The position numbers were made by a program, and so were the translations under genes. Positions 27,828 through 36,801 of a stretch of 64,000 bases of DNA are shown one piece after another (position 1 is the first letter of the stretch; each line of letters opens with the position of its first letter). The notes below the pieces were generated by a model. It searched no databases, was not told where the DNA came from, and saw only the letters and a list, made by a program, of their open reading frames with translations. The DNA comes from Neoaquamicrobium sediminum (GTDB lineage: Bacteria; Pseudomonadota; Alphaproteobacteria; Rhizobiales; Rhizobiaceae): the NCBI RefSeq assembly GCF_013240295.1, contig NZ_JABETK010000001.1:1302001-1366000 (forward strand). The letters are read 5' to 3'.

Positions 27828-28738
27828 ATGGCCGCCATGACATATTCCGGCGACGACACGGTTGCCGAATTCGAACGGCACCGTGCCGAACTGCTGCGCA
27901 GCAAGCGCGCGATGACCGCGCTGTTCGTGGTGCTGTTTCTCGCCGCACTCGCTGCGTCGATCTATGTTTCGCGCTTCTACCCGGATCGTCTCCGTCCGGT
28001 CTGCCGCGCATCTTCGAATATTTCGGCACGATCATGCCGAACCTCGAGCTCGACAAGCTGTTGCTGTCGCGCGGCGACGACGGGCGCGCGATTCCCGGGT
28101 CGATCGCCTACTGGTATTCGGATTTCTGGACCTATATCCAGCTCATCGTCGAAACCATCTTCATGGCGCTGACTGCGACGATCATCGGAGCCGCGGCCGC
28201 ATTCCTGCTGTGCTTCCCGGCTGCGCGCAACCTCGCGCCCAACAGCGTCATCTTCCTGCTTTCGCGGCGCTTCATGGAAATCTGCCGCGGCGTGCCGGAA
28301 ATCCTCTACGCGCTGGTGCTGGTCTTCGCCATCGGCATCGGCCCGCTGGCCGGCGTGGTCGCCATCGCCATCCACACCGCAGGCGCACTCGGCAAGCTCT
28401 TCGCCGAAGTCAACGAGAACGCTTCGCTGCGCCCTGTGGAAGGCATTCGCGGCGTCGGCGGCAACTGGTTCGAGGAGATGCGCTACGGCGTTCCGCAGGT
28501 GATGCCGAACTTCGTCTCCTACACGCTGCTGCGTTTCGAGATCAACGTGCGCGCGTCTTCCATCGTCGGTTTCGTCGGCGCGGGCGGCATCGGTACAGAG
28601 CTCAATCGTGTCATCAGCCTCTATTCCGATGACCGCGTCGTGGCTGTCCTCCTGCTCATCGTCCTGACCGTCACGCTCATCGACCTCCTGTCGGAGCGCC
28701 TGCGCACGCACTTCATCGGCAAGGAACATTTCGCATGA
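27828..28738 (+). CDS. phnE: Phosphonate ABC transporter permease 1, apparent frame break
   Basis: First of two tandem permeases. The N-terminal helix (TALFVVLFLAALAASIYV) is read in one frame to FYPDRL; the rest (SGLPRIFEYFGTIMPNLELDKL onward) is in another, with the break near 27993, fixed by one added base. The remainder has the binding-protein-dependent permease motif EVNENASLRPVEGIRGVGGNWFEEMRYGVLPQ-like region and GFVGAGGIGTELNRV. Start is ATG 27828 or 27837. The end overlaps the second permease (ATGA). Confidence 0.88.
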
Positions 28739-29592
28739 CCGCCGCAACTCTGGCCGGCATCGGCCCGGACGAGATCGCCAGCGTCCGACGCATGCACCCG
28801 CAGGCTTTCGGCTCGTGGCGAGGAAAGCTGGTCCAATGGGCCGTATGGGTCGGCGTCATCGGCTACGTCATCGGCTCGCTTTGGTACTTCGACGTCTGGA
28901 AATTCGCCTATGCGTCGGACCGGGTCTGGCGGTTGATCGCGGCCATGTTCACCTGGAAGGACATGGAGACCTGGCGCTACGCCGACATCTATACCGGCAT
29001 CGCGCAGACGCTCGCTATGGCGTTTCTCGGCACGATGCTTGCTTCCCTTGCAGCCTTGTTCATCGGCTTCTTCGCAGCCCGCAACACAATGCCCTTCGGC
29101 CCGCTTCGCCACCTGGTGCGCCGCATGCTCGATGTGCTGCGCGGCGTCGACCAGCTCATCTGGGGTCTGGTGTTCGTCCGTGCCGTGGGGCTCGGACCGC
29201 TGGCCGGTGTGCTCGCCATCTTCGTCTCCGACACCGGCACGCTGTCAAAGCTCTACTCGGAAGCGATCGAGAACATCGACCGCAAGCAGGTCGAGGGCGT
29301 TCGCGCCACCGGTGCAGGGCCGATCAAGGTGGTGCGCTACGGCTACCTGCCGCAGGTGCTGCCCGTGTTCATCTCGCAGTCGCTTTATTTCTTCGAATCC
29401 AGCACCCGCAGCGCAACGATCCTCGGCCTCGTCGGCGCCGGCGGCATCGGCATGATCATCATCGAGCGTTTCCGCGCCAACCTGTTCGATCAGGTCGCCT
29501 TCGTGGTTCTCAACGTGCTCGTCTGCATCTTCGTGATCGACTGGCTGTCGCGGAAGATCCGCGAGCGGTTCATCGGCGAGACATCTCACTGA
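28735..29592 (+). CDS. phnE: Phosphonate ABC transporter permease 2
   Basis: Second PhnE-family permease, 285 aa, sometimes called phnE2 or phoT in rhizobia. Six helices; the EAA-type loop reads EAIENIDRKQVEGVRATGAGPIKVVRYGYLPQ and is followed by STRSATILGLVGAGGIGMIIIERFR. The pair of distinct permeases suggests a heterodimeric channel, as in rhizobial phnCDE1E2. It overlaps the preceding gene by four bases. Confidence 0.92.
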   Translation: MTAATLAGIGPDEIASVRRMHPQAFGSWRGKLVQWAVWVGVIGYVIGSLWYFDVWKFAYASDRVWRLIAAMFTWKDMETWRYADIYTGIAQTLAMAFLGTMLASLAALFIGFFAARNTMPFGPLRHLVRRMLDVLRGVDQLIWGLVFVRAVGLGPLAGVLAIFVSDTGTLSKLYSEAIENIDRKQVEGVRATGAGPIKVVRYGYLPQVLPVFISQSLYFFESSTRSATILGLVGAGGIGMIIIERFRANLFDQVAFVVLNVLVCIFVIDWLSRKIRERFIGETSH

Positions 29593-29602
29593 AGCCGACA
29601 GA

Positions 29603-29620
29603 CAGTCGTCAACCTGTCAC
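29603..29620 (+). promoter_or_regulatory. PHO-box-like site before the 2H phosphoesterase gene
   Basis: CAGTCGT-CAAC-CTGTCAC, 11 of 14 matches to the consensus, 49 bases before the ATG at 29670. CCTGTCAC (29613-29620) is also the left arm of an inverted repeat with GTGACAGG (29649-29656), so the gap may instead form an RNA hairpin. Confidence 0.4.
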
Positions 29621-29669
29621 GTGACTCGCCTAAAGCACGGGTCGATGTGTGACAGGGCAGGAAGCGACC

Positions 29670-30389
29670 ATGCGCTATGCGATCTATTACACGCCGGCCG
29701 AGCGTGATCCGCTGACGGTGCTTGCCACGAGCTGGCTCGGGCGCTCCGCTTTCACCGGCGAGAGCACGCCGCCTCGCGCCATCGGCAGGCTGCCGGCGGC
29801 CGAGGTCGCCTATCATACGGCGGCAGCGCGGCGTTACGGCTTCCACGGCACGATCCTGGCGCCCTTCACCCTTGCGGATGGCGAGACGGAGCATGGCCTG
29901 CGCGCCGCACTGGACGCTTTCTGCGAGGCGCAGGACGCGTTCTGCGTGCCGCGCGTGGTTATCACCCGGCTCGACGGTTTCTTCGCGCTTGTCCCCGAGA
30001 CGCCCAGTCAGGCGCTGAACGGTCTCGCGCGCGACGTGGTGGTGGCGTTCGACCGTTTCCGCGCTCCGCTGAGCGAAGCCGAACGGACACGGCGCAGTGC
30101 GACCCATCTTTCGCCGTCGCAACTGCGGAACCTCATGCAGTGGGGCTATCCCTACGTGTTCGAGGACTTCCGCTTCCACATGACGCTGACCGGCCGCGTC
30201 GATGAGGCAGAGGCCGTACGCGTGCATCGCGCCATCGAAGAGCATTTCGGACCGGTGCTGGAAGAGCCGCTGGAAGTAGGCTCGCTCGCGCTCTTCCTGG
30301 AGACGGAGCCTGGGGCCCCGTTCGTGGTGCGCTCCCTCCATCAGTTCGACATCGTCGCCGAAAGCGAAACGCAAAGAAAGACCGCCTGA
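29670..30389 (+). CDS. Phosphonate-operon 2H phosphoesterase family protein (DUF1045)
   Basis: A 239-aa protein with the two HxT motifs of the 2H phosphoesterase superfamily: FHGTILAPFTL (about residue 59) and FHMTLTG (about residue 169). The family is regularly found in phn operons lacking phnP, so it probably opens the 1,2-cyclic ribose phosphate left by PhnJ. ATG at 29670 has AGGAAG upstream and gives the family start MRYAIYYTP. phnM follows two bases after the stop. Confidence 0.85.
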   Translation: MRYAIYYTPAERDPLTVLATSWLGRSAFTGESTPPRAIGRLPAAEVAYHTAAARRYGFHGTILAPFTLADGETEHGLRAALDAFCEAQDAFCVPRVVITRLDGFFALVPETPSQALNGLARDVVVAFDRFRAPLSEAERTRRSATHLSPSQLRNLMQWGYPYVFEDFRFHMTLTGRVDEAEAVRVHRAIEEHFGPVLEEPLEVGSLALFLETEPGAPFVVRSLHQFDIVAESETQRKTA

Positions 30390-30391
30390 AC

Positions 30392-31532
30392 ATGCCTGCC
30401 GAAACGAGTTTCCGGAACGCCCGCATCGTCCTTGCCGACGAGATCATCGAAGGAGACCTCAACGTCGCGAATGGCGTTATCGCGGCGTTCGATGCAGGCA
30501 ACAGCCAGGTTGGCGAAGATTTCGAAGGCGACTTCCTCGTACCCGGCCTCGTGGAACTGCATACCGATCATCTCGAAGGGCACTACGCGCCGCGCCCGGG
30601 TGTACGCTGGAACGCCGTTGCGGCGGTGCAGGCACACGATGCCCAGATCGCCGCCTCGGGCATCACCACGGTCTTCGATTGCCTGCGCATGGGGTCTGAG
30701 GGCACCGACGGCTTCGCCAAGGGCGAGATGCGGGAGCTTGCAGACGCCATCGACCAGGCGCAGCGGGAAGACCGGTTGCGCGCGGAACACTTCATCCACC
30801 TGCGTTGCGAGGTCTCGACGCCGGACGTGCTGAGCGATTTCGAGTCGTTCCGCGCCGAGGGTCGAGTGCGGCTCGCCTCGCTGATGGACCATGCGCCGGG
30901 CCAGCGGCAGTTCCAGACGATGGGCCAGTATGAACTCTACTACAAGACGAAACGCGGCCTGAGCGACGAAGCGTTCGCGCGGTACGTGGCGATGCGCCAG
31001 GAGCAGTCGGCGCGTTTCTCCGCACCGCACCGCAAGGCAATCGCCGAGCATTGCCGCGCCAACGGCGTCACCCTTGCAAGCCATGACGACGCCACGCTCG
31101 ACCATGTGGGCGAAGCGCTTGATGACGGCGTCAGGCTCGCGGAGTTCCCGACCTCGCTGGACGCCGCCGCGCGCGTCGCATGAGGCCGGCATGAGCGTGC
31201 TGATGGGTGCGCCCAACATCGTTCGCGGCGGATCACATTCCGGCAACATCGCCGCGCGCGACCTCGCCGAGGCGGGGCTGCTCGACGTGCTCTCCTCCGA
31301 CTACGTTCCGTCAAGCCTACTGCATGGCGCCTTCAAGCTCGCCGAGGATGTCGAAACAATCAGCCTTCCAAAGGCGCTGGCGCTGGTAACGCGGCGGCCG
31401 GCTGAAACGGTTGGCTTGAGCGACCGCGGCGAGATCGCGCCGGGCAAGCGCGCCGACCTGCTGCGCGTGCGCTGGCACGGCGGCGTGCCGGTGGTGCGCG
31501 GTGTCTGGCGCGAGGGCAGGCGCGTCGCATGA
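30392..31532 (+). CDS. phnM: Ribose-1-phosphonate triphosphate diphosphatase, apparent frame break
   Basis: PhnM is an amidohydrolase-fold enzyme that removes pyrophosphate from ribose-1-phosphonate-5-triphosphate. Signatures: VPGLVELHTDHLEGHYAPRPGVRW (metal HxDH region), FDCLRMGSEG and DHAPGQRQF. The first frame ends at 31183 after SLDAA; the other frame continues RASHEAGMSVLMGAPNIVRGGSHSGN to the stop at 31532. The break lies around 31164-31175 in a GCC/CGCG run, one extra base. Repaired length about 380 aa is normal. Overlaps phnN. Confidence 0.9.
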
Positions 31533-32152
31533 ACGAAGAGCCGCTCGGCTCGGGCGTCTTCATTCCGGTGATCGGCCCCAGCGGTGCCGGCAAGGATTCA
31601 CTCATCGCCCGCGCCCGGCAGCATCTCGACAGTCGACCCGGCTTTCTGTTCGCGCGGCGGATCGTGACGCGCCCCAGCAGCCCCGACGCCGAAGACCACG
31701 ACACGCTGGACACCGCCTCCTTCGCCGAAGCCGAGGCCGCCGGCGCGTTCGCCCTTGCATGGCGCTCGCATGGCCTGTCGTATGGCATTCCGGTGAGCAT
31801 CGATGAGACCATCCTCGACGGCGGCGTGGTCGTGGCCAACGTCTCGCGTGGCGTGGTCGCGGCGATCCGCCGGCGTTACCGGAACACGTTGCCGGTGCTG
31901 GTCACCGTTTCTAGGGACGTGCTGGCCGCACGCCTGGCGACACGCGGGCGTGAGACAGCCGAGGAAATTGCGAGCCGCATTCGTCGCAACGACGAATACG
32001 GAACACTCGACGCGGATTGCCGTGTAATCGACAACAGCGGCGCGCTGGAACACGCCGCCGCGCGGTTCATCCAGATCCTCGAGGCGGCGCGGGAGCGCGA
32101 CCTGCTAGTCCGCAGCGGGAAACGAGACCGTGAAACGGGTGCCCCCGCCTGA
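31529..32152 (+). CDS. phnN: Ribose 1,5-bisphosphate phosphokinase
   Basis: Phosphorylates ribose 1,5-bisphosphate to PRPP, returning the ribose from C-P lyase to nucleotide synthesis. The 207-aa guanylate-kinase-like protein has Walker A GPSGAGKDSL, then RIVTRPSSPDAEDHDTLD and AWRSHGLSYGIP. The ATG overlaps the phnM stop (ATGA). Its last 48 bases overlap the convergent histidine kinase gene. It is the last gene of the phn operon. Confidence 0.92.
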   Translation: MNEEPLGSGVFIPVIGPSGAGKDSLIARARQHLDSRPGFLFARRIVTRPSSPDAEDHDTLDTASFAEAEAAGAFALAWRSHGLSYGIPVSIDETILDGGVVVANVSRGVVAAIRRRYRNTLPVLVTVSRDVLAARLATRGRETAEEIASRIRRNDEYGTLDADCRVIDNSGALEHAAARFIQILEAARERDLLVRSGKRDRETGAPA

Positions 32153-33349
32153 CGGCCGTTCATGGCGGACGGTGGCGCCGTGGCGCTCGGCAATCTGCCG
32201 CACCAAAGCCAGACCGAGACCCCATCCGCCCGCCGCTTCGGCGCGACCTGTCGGGCGGTAGAATGGCTCGAACACCCGTTCCCCTTCGCCGTCGGCGATG
32301 CCTTCGCCATGGTCTCGCACCGAGAGTTCCACCGTTGCGCCTACCTTGCGCACTTGCGCGTCGAACGGCGCAGCGCCGTGGCGCTGGGCATTCTGCATGA
32401 GGTTGCGCACCAGCCGTGCGAGAAGCCGGGGATCGCCTTTGACCGTCGCAGCATCCCCGGTCACGCCGATGCCGTTCCGCGCTCCTTCTTCCGCCGCCAG
32501 CGCAAGCAGGTCGACGCTTTGCGACAGGTCGACCGGCTGATTGTGATCGAGCCGGCTCGACAGCAGGATTTCCTCGACCAGTTCGTCCAGCTCGGCAAGG
32601 TTGCGGACAATCTCTTCCTTGCGCGCTTCTCCCGGCTGCTGCTCGTAGAGATCGATCGCCATCCGAAGCCGCGCCAGCGGCGACCGCAATTCATGGCTGG
32701 CATTGGCAAGCAGCGAACGGTGCGCAGCGATCAGCTTTTCGATTCGCTCCGCCGCCCTGTTGAAGGTGGCGGATACCGCCGCGACCTCATCCTTGCCCTT
32801 GACCGGCACGCGCAGCGCCAGATCGCCCTGGCCCCACGCCTCGACACCATGGCGCAGGCGCTCCAGACGCCGCGTCAGATGCCGCACGATCGGCCACGCG
32901 GCGATGGCCGTGACACCTGCGATCAATGCCAGCCAGACCAGGGCATTGGTACGGGATGGGCCGAACGGGATGCCGACCCGCGCCGCAAGCACTCGACCGT
33001 CCGGCAGGCGGGTGACGAAATGACGGAGCTTGCCTTTGCGATAGGACTGCCAGGAGTGCTCACGAGGAAACGCCAACGGTTCTCCAACCGTGGCGATGGT
33101 GTCGCCATCACTCTCGAACAGGGCGATGTCGGCCTTGAACGCCTCGCCCAGGCGGCGCACGACGATCCGGGTTTCTGCCGGGTCGGCTTCGGCCGGCAGC
33201 AATGCGGCCAACACGGCGTCGCGCCGCCCGCTCCAGCCGCGCTCGTCCTCGTCGTCACTGAAATGCACGAACATGCCGCTTGCCAGAGCCAGGACAACCA
33301 GGCTCGCCAGCAAGGTCAGGTACACTTTCAGAAACAGGCTGTGACGCAT
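32105..33349 (-). CDS. Sensor histidine kinase, CpxA-like
   Basis: A 414-aa inner-membrane sensor: TM1 at LFLKVYLTLLASLVVLALASG, a periplasmic region of about 120 residues, TM2 at ALVWLALIAGVTAIAAWPIV, HAMP domain, H-box (LLANASHELRSPLARLRMAI, phospho-acceptor His) and N, G1 and G2 boxes (LVRNLMQNAQRHG, DHGEGI, GWGLGLALV). ATG 33349 lies seven bases after the response-regulator stop, so the two are co-expressed. It overlaps the phnN 3' end. The preceding CpxP-like gene suggests envelope-stress sensing. Confidence 0.87.
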   Translation of the reverse strand: MRHSLFLKVYLTLLASLVVLALASGMFVHFSDDEDERGWSGRRDAVLAALLPAEADPAETRIVVRRLGEAFKADIALFESDGDTIATVGEPLAFPREHSWQSYRKGKLRHFVTRLPDGRVLAARVGIPFGPSRTNALVWLALIAGVTAIAAWPIVRHLTRRLERLRHGVEAWGQGDLALRVPVKGKDEVAAVSATFNRAAERIEKLIAAHRSLLANASHELRSPLARLRMAIDLYEQQPGEARKEEIVRNLAELDELVEEILLSSRLDHNQPVDLSQSVDLLALAAEEGARNGIGVTGDAATVKGDPRLLARLVRNLMQNAQRHGAAPFDAQVRKVGATVELSVRDHGEGIADGEGERVFEPFYRPTGRAEAAGGWGLGLALVRQIAERHGATVRHERPSGGGTRFTVSFPAAD

Positions 33350-33356
33350 GACCCGC

Positions 33357-34054
33357 CTACCCATCGTCATCCTGCCTGCGCGCGAAGACGTAACCGGCGC
33401 CACGGACGGTCACGATGCGGCGCGGACTTTTCGGATCGTCCTCGATCGCTGCCCGGATGCGCGAAATGTGGACATCGATCGAGGGTCGAAGACATCGAAT
33501 GCCTGCCCCTTCAACTGGTCCACGAGCTGCTCGCGGGTGAGCGTGCGCCCGGCATTTTCGGCGAGTACGACGAGAAGGTCGAACTGATGACCGGTCATCA
33601 CGCAGTCGCGCCCGTCGACGCGCGCCATGCGCGAGGCCGGATCGATCTCCAGCCTGCCGAAGCGCAGGACCTTGCCCGCAGGCACCGCACCGGTCCGGCG
33701 GCGCAGGATCGCCCGGATGCGCGCAAGAAGCTCGCGCGGATTGAACGGCTTGGGCAAATAATCGTCGGCCCCAAGTTCCAGCCCGACGATGCGATCCGTC
33801 TCGTCGCCCTTCGCGGTGAGCATCAGGATAGGCACGTCGGAAACCGCGCGGATGCGCCGGCATGTCTCGAACCCGTCGAAATCGGGCAGCATCACGTCGA
33901 GGATCACCGCGTCCGGCGGGTCGCGCGTGAGCTGAGCGAGACCGGCACCGGCCGTCGGGGCGGAACGCACGGAAAACCCGTTGCCGGTCAGGTAATCGGA
34001 CAGCATGGCGGAGAGCCGTGTGTCGTCATCGACGATCAGAATCTCGTCCGCCAT
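33357..34054 (-). CDS. OmpR-family response regulator, apparent frame break
   Basis: Receiver domain (ILIVDDD; phospho-acceptor D in AVILDVMLPDFDG; LMLTAKG; LPKPFNPREL) plus winged-helix DNA-binding domain. The frame is lost near 33483-33485 (CCC on the coding strand): FDVFD reads on in the other frame as RSIDVHISRIRAAIEDDP and GAGYVFARRQ. Repair gives about 233 aa, normal for OmpR/CpxR. Start at 34054 (MADEILIVDDD) is preferred. Operon order is CpxP-like gene, regulator, kinase. Confidence 0.87.
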
Positions 34055-34092
34055 GCTTGGTGCTGTCTCCGGTTCGGCCTTGCTGGCCGATC

Positions 34093-34623
34093 CTACCACC
34101 GGCGGCCGAACCTGCGCTCCTCAAAATTCGCGATCAGCTTGGCGCGCTGCTCTGGCGTCAGTACTTCCGCGGCCTCGATCAGTGCGGCGGTCATCTTCCG
34201 CGACGCGTCGTCGAGCATCGCGATGCGTTCTGCGCGCAGCGTCTCGGCGGCCTCACGATCAAGCGTCGCGGCGCCGATGAGTTCGGCCACGGCTTCGCGC
34301 GTGCCGCGGAAATCTCGCATCATCGGGCGCAATTCGGCACGCGCCTCGTCGATGATCGCCCAGATCTTTTCTTCCTGTTCGGGCGTGACGTCGACCGCAT
34401 CGAGTGCGCGGGCGAAGCCATGACCGGCGAAGCCCATACCATGGTTCATGCCGGCCTTGACGACGTAGTGACCCATTCCATCGGCGACGCCCGTGGCAGT
34501 CGCCACGCCGATGCCTCCGGCTGCAACAGCGGCAATGCCGCCCGCGACCATCAGGCCGCGCGCGAAGCGCCTGCCCTTCGATGCCGGTTCGATAATCTCG
34601 ATCTTGTGCTCGTCACGTTCCAT
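34093..34623 (-). CDS. Spy/CpxP-family protein with LTXXQ-type motifs
   Basis: A 176-aa protein with one N-terminal membrane segment (LMVAGGIAAVAAGGIGVATATG, residues 24-45) and a helical exported part carrying the two motifs VTPEQEEK and LTPEQRAK, which mark Spy/CpxP periplasmic chaperones and heavy-metal sensors. No cleavable signal is obvious, so it may be anchored. It is first in an operon with a response regulator and kinase, the arrangement of cpxP-cpxRA-like stress systems. A TGTCCG/CGGACA dyad lies at 34644-34669 upstream. Confidence 0.75.
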   Translation of the reverse strand: MERDEHKIEIIEPASKGRRFARGLMVAGGIAAVAAGGIGVATATGVADGMGHYVVKAGMNHGMGFAGHGFARALDAVDVTPEQEEKIWAIIDEARAELRPMMRDFRGTREAVAELIGAATLDREAAETLRAERIAMLDDASRKMTAALIEAAEVLTPEQRAKLIANFEERRFGRRW

Positions 34624-34643
34624 CGTCCGTTCCTTCCGTTGAG

Positions 34644-34669
34644 TGTCCGCGGCAGCGGCGGCACGGACA
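34644..34669. promoter_or_regulatory. Inverted repeat upstream of the CpxP-like operon
   Basis: TGTCCG-N14-CGGACA, a perfect 6-base-arm repeat in the 133-base gap upstream of the CpxP-like gene. It could bind the response regulator or form a hairpin in the mRNA leader; either is inference. Confidence 0.3.
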
Positions 34670-34756
34670 ACCTAGACCGGGACTGTTTCCGCCGTTGCCG
34701 GGGTTCGTGAAGAAATGTAAAGCGCCATGGCGGTTACGCGGCCCGCCTGATCGCTG

Positions 34757-35737
34757 TCAGCCACAATTGTCGTCGCGCTTGCGCGAGGCGACCACGCGGT
34801 AAAGGCCCGCAATATCGTCGCCGCCGAACCCGCAGGCGATGCGATGGGCCATCAATGCCCGCATCGGCACGATCAGGCCCGAGTCCACGCCCTGGGCATG
34901 CGACGTCGCGATGATGTTTTCGACCGCCACCGCCTGCATGGCCAGATTGGAACCGTCGGCAGCGACGTAGTTCCGCGCATCGATCTGGCGGGCAATGTCC
35001 GGCAGCACCCCCGTCATTGCATTCAGCCACGGCACGAGCATCACGGTGAACCGCCCCGCTTCGACCTTTTCGCTGCCTGCGAGTGCCGTGGCATGGAGGA
35101 AGCCTCCGAACAAGCCGTACATGGCCGAAAGCAGCGCCAGATCGTAAAGTGGCGCGAGGCCTGCATCCGGACCAAGAAACTGCGCAGCCCCCAGAATCTC
35201 CAGCGTCTGACGATAGTCGTCGAACGCTTCTGCGGTGCCGCTGTAGAGAATGAATGCGTCGCGGCTACCGATCATCGGCGGTACCGCCATGATGCCGCCG
35301 TCGATGTAGCTCGCGCCTTGATCTTCGACCCAGGCCGCGATGTCGCGTGCGTCCTGCGGGGTGCCGTTGGTGAGATTGACGATCGTCCGCCCCGCCAGTT
35401 GATCCACCGCGCCCGACAGCACATCGCGAACGGCGGCATAGTCGAGAAGGCAGATTACGACCAAAGGTGCTGCGCCAATCGCCTCGGCGGCTGAACCGGC
35501 GATACCGGCACCGCGACCGGCCAACGGGGCGGCCTTTTCGGCAGAGCGGTTCCAAACCGTGACTCTTCGCCCGGCCCCGAGGAGGGCTTCTGCGAGCGCC
35601 GCGCCCATCGCGCCAAGGCCGAGCACTGAAATCCCGTGCCCTGACCTGCCGTGACCTTGGCCCGGTCCAGTATCAGCAGGCTTCGGATCTGGCCGATTGG
35701 GCGTTGCGGTCGAATGGTCGTCATGCGGTTCAAACAT
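34757..35737 (-). CDS. NAD(P)-dependent reductase, imine reductase/HIBADH-like
   Basis: A 326-aa enzyme with the Rossmann motif VLGLGAMGAALAEALLGAGRRVTVWNRS and the beta-hydroxyacid-dehydrogenase-like helical C-domain; IVNLTNGTPQDARDIAAWV and YIDGGIMAVPPMIG are typical of bacterial imine reductases, which reduce cyclic imines with NADPH. The first 35 residues are a low-complexity extension rich in Pro, Asp and His, so the true start may be further in. It is divergent from a LysR gene. Confidence 0.75.
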   Translation of the reverse strand: MFEPHDDHSTATPNRPDPKPADTGPGQGHGRSGHGISVLGLGAMGAALAEALLGAGRRVTVWNRSAEKAAPLAGRGAGIAGSAAEAIGAAPLVVICLLDYAAVRDVLSGAVDQLAGRTIVNLTNGTPQDARDIAAWVEDQGASYIDGGIMAVPPMIGSRDAFILYSGTAEAFDDYRQTLEILGAAQFLGPDAGLAPLYDLALLSAMYGLFGGFLHATALAGSEKVEAGRFTVMLVPWLNAMTGVLPDIARQIDARNYVAADGSNLAMQAVAVENIIATSHAQGVDSGLIVPMRALMAHRIACGFGGDDIAGLYRVVASRKRDDNCG

Positions 35738-35763
35738 CGTCCGGTTCCTGAAAGATTGTCGTA

Positions 35764-35786
35764 GTCCGCAAGATGCTTTTGTGGAC
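35764..35786. promoter_or_regulatory. LysR-type dyad in the imine reductase/LysR promoter
   Basis: GTCCGC-N11-GTGGAC (arms match at 5 of 6), with another GTCC-N9-GGAC at 35799-35815. Repeated GTCC/GGAC half-sites between divergent genes suit a LysR regulator. Binding is inferred. Confidence 0.35.
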
Positions 35787-35840
35787 GATAGAGCGCCAGT
35801 CCGCTATTCATGGACCAACCGTGCATATTCGTGGACGCCG

Positions 35841-36725
35841 ATGCTCAATCTCAACGATCTCCATCTGTTTGTGCGTGTCGTCGACCACGGCAGCTTCGCC
35901 GCGGCGGGGCGTGCGCTGGGCCTGCCGAAATCGACGCTGTCCAAGCGGGTGGGCGAGCTGGAAAGGAGCCTCGGCGTCAGGCTCATTCAGCGCACCTCGC
36001 GCTCGTTCACGGTGACCGAACTCGGGCAAGACCTCTATCGGCACGCGGCGGCAATGGTGATCGAGGCGGAAACAGCGGAAGGGCTGGTGCGCGGGCGGAT
36101 GGCCGAGCCGAGCGGAACCGTGCGCATCACCGCCTCGGTGCCGACGGCGCAGATTTCTCTCGCTCCCGTGCTGCCGGGTCTAGCGCGGGCCTACCCGCGG
36201 ATCACGGTCCTCGCCTCGGCCACAGACCGGTTTGTCGACATCGTGCAGGAAGGCTTCGACATCGCGTTGCGCTCGCATTTTTCGCCATTACCGGATTCCG
36301 GCCTGGTGCAGCGGAAGCTCGGGACCGATCCGGGATGGCTGGTCGCTTCGCCTGCCTATCTCGACGCGCGTGGCAGACCGGGAACTCCGGACGAGATCAG
36401 CCGACATGACGGGCTGCTTACAGCCCCTTCCCAACCCTCATGGCAGCTCGAAGGCGATGACGGGGCGGCGGAGGCCGTGCCGCAGGCACGTTTCTTCGCA
36501 GACGAATCGATGATCCTCCTGGAAGCCGCAGCGGCCGGTCTCGGCATCGCATGCCTGCCGACCAAGCTTTGCCGGCAGAGCGTCGAGCAAGGTCGGCTGG
36601 AACGCGTACTGCCGCGCTGGAGTACGCCGGGCGTCACCACGACACTGCTGATGCCGCACCGGCGCGGCCAGTTGCCTTCCGTGCGTGCCGTCGCGGATTT
36701 CCTCATCGAGAAGCTCACAATGTGA
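35841..36725 (+). CDS. LysR family transcriptional regulator
   Basis: A 294-aa LysR protein close to the DmlR group: LNDLHLFVRVVDHGSFAAAGR then LPKSTLSKRVGELE make the helix-turn-helix, followed by the effector domain (GTVRITASVPTAQISLAPVLP). ATG 35841 sets the helix-turn-helix at the normal position. It is divergent from the imine reductase gene, its likely target, and is followed by an alpha/beta hydrolase gene on the same strand 76 bases later. Confidence 0.85.
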   Translation: MLNLNDLHLFVRVVDHGSFAAAGRALGLPKSTLSKRVGELERSLGVRLIQRTSRSFTVTELGQDLYRHAAAMVIEAETAEGLVRGRMAEPSGTVRITASVPTAQISLAPVLPGLARAYPRITVLASATDRFVDIVQEGFDIALRSHFSPLPDSGLVQRKLGTDPGWLVASPAYLDARGRPGTPDEISRHDGLLTAPSQPSWQLEGDDGAAEAVPQARFFADESMILLEAAAAGLGIACLPTKLCRQSVEQGRLERVLPRWSTPGVTTTLLMPHRRGQLPSVRAVADFLIEKLTM

Positions 36726-36801
36726 GTTCGGCCCTACGTTTTCAGTCGCCCGCAGCGGTCGCGCGTGGTTGAATCGTCAGGACCACGCGGGAGGCATTGG
36801 C

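Noticed and set aside
32162..34423. A 753-codon plus-strand frame opposite the two-component genes
   Set aside because: It is the antisense of kinase and regulator genes with intact catalytic motifs; no recognisable protein features.
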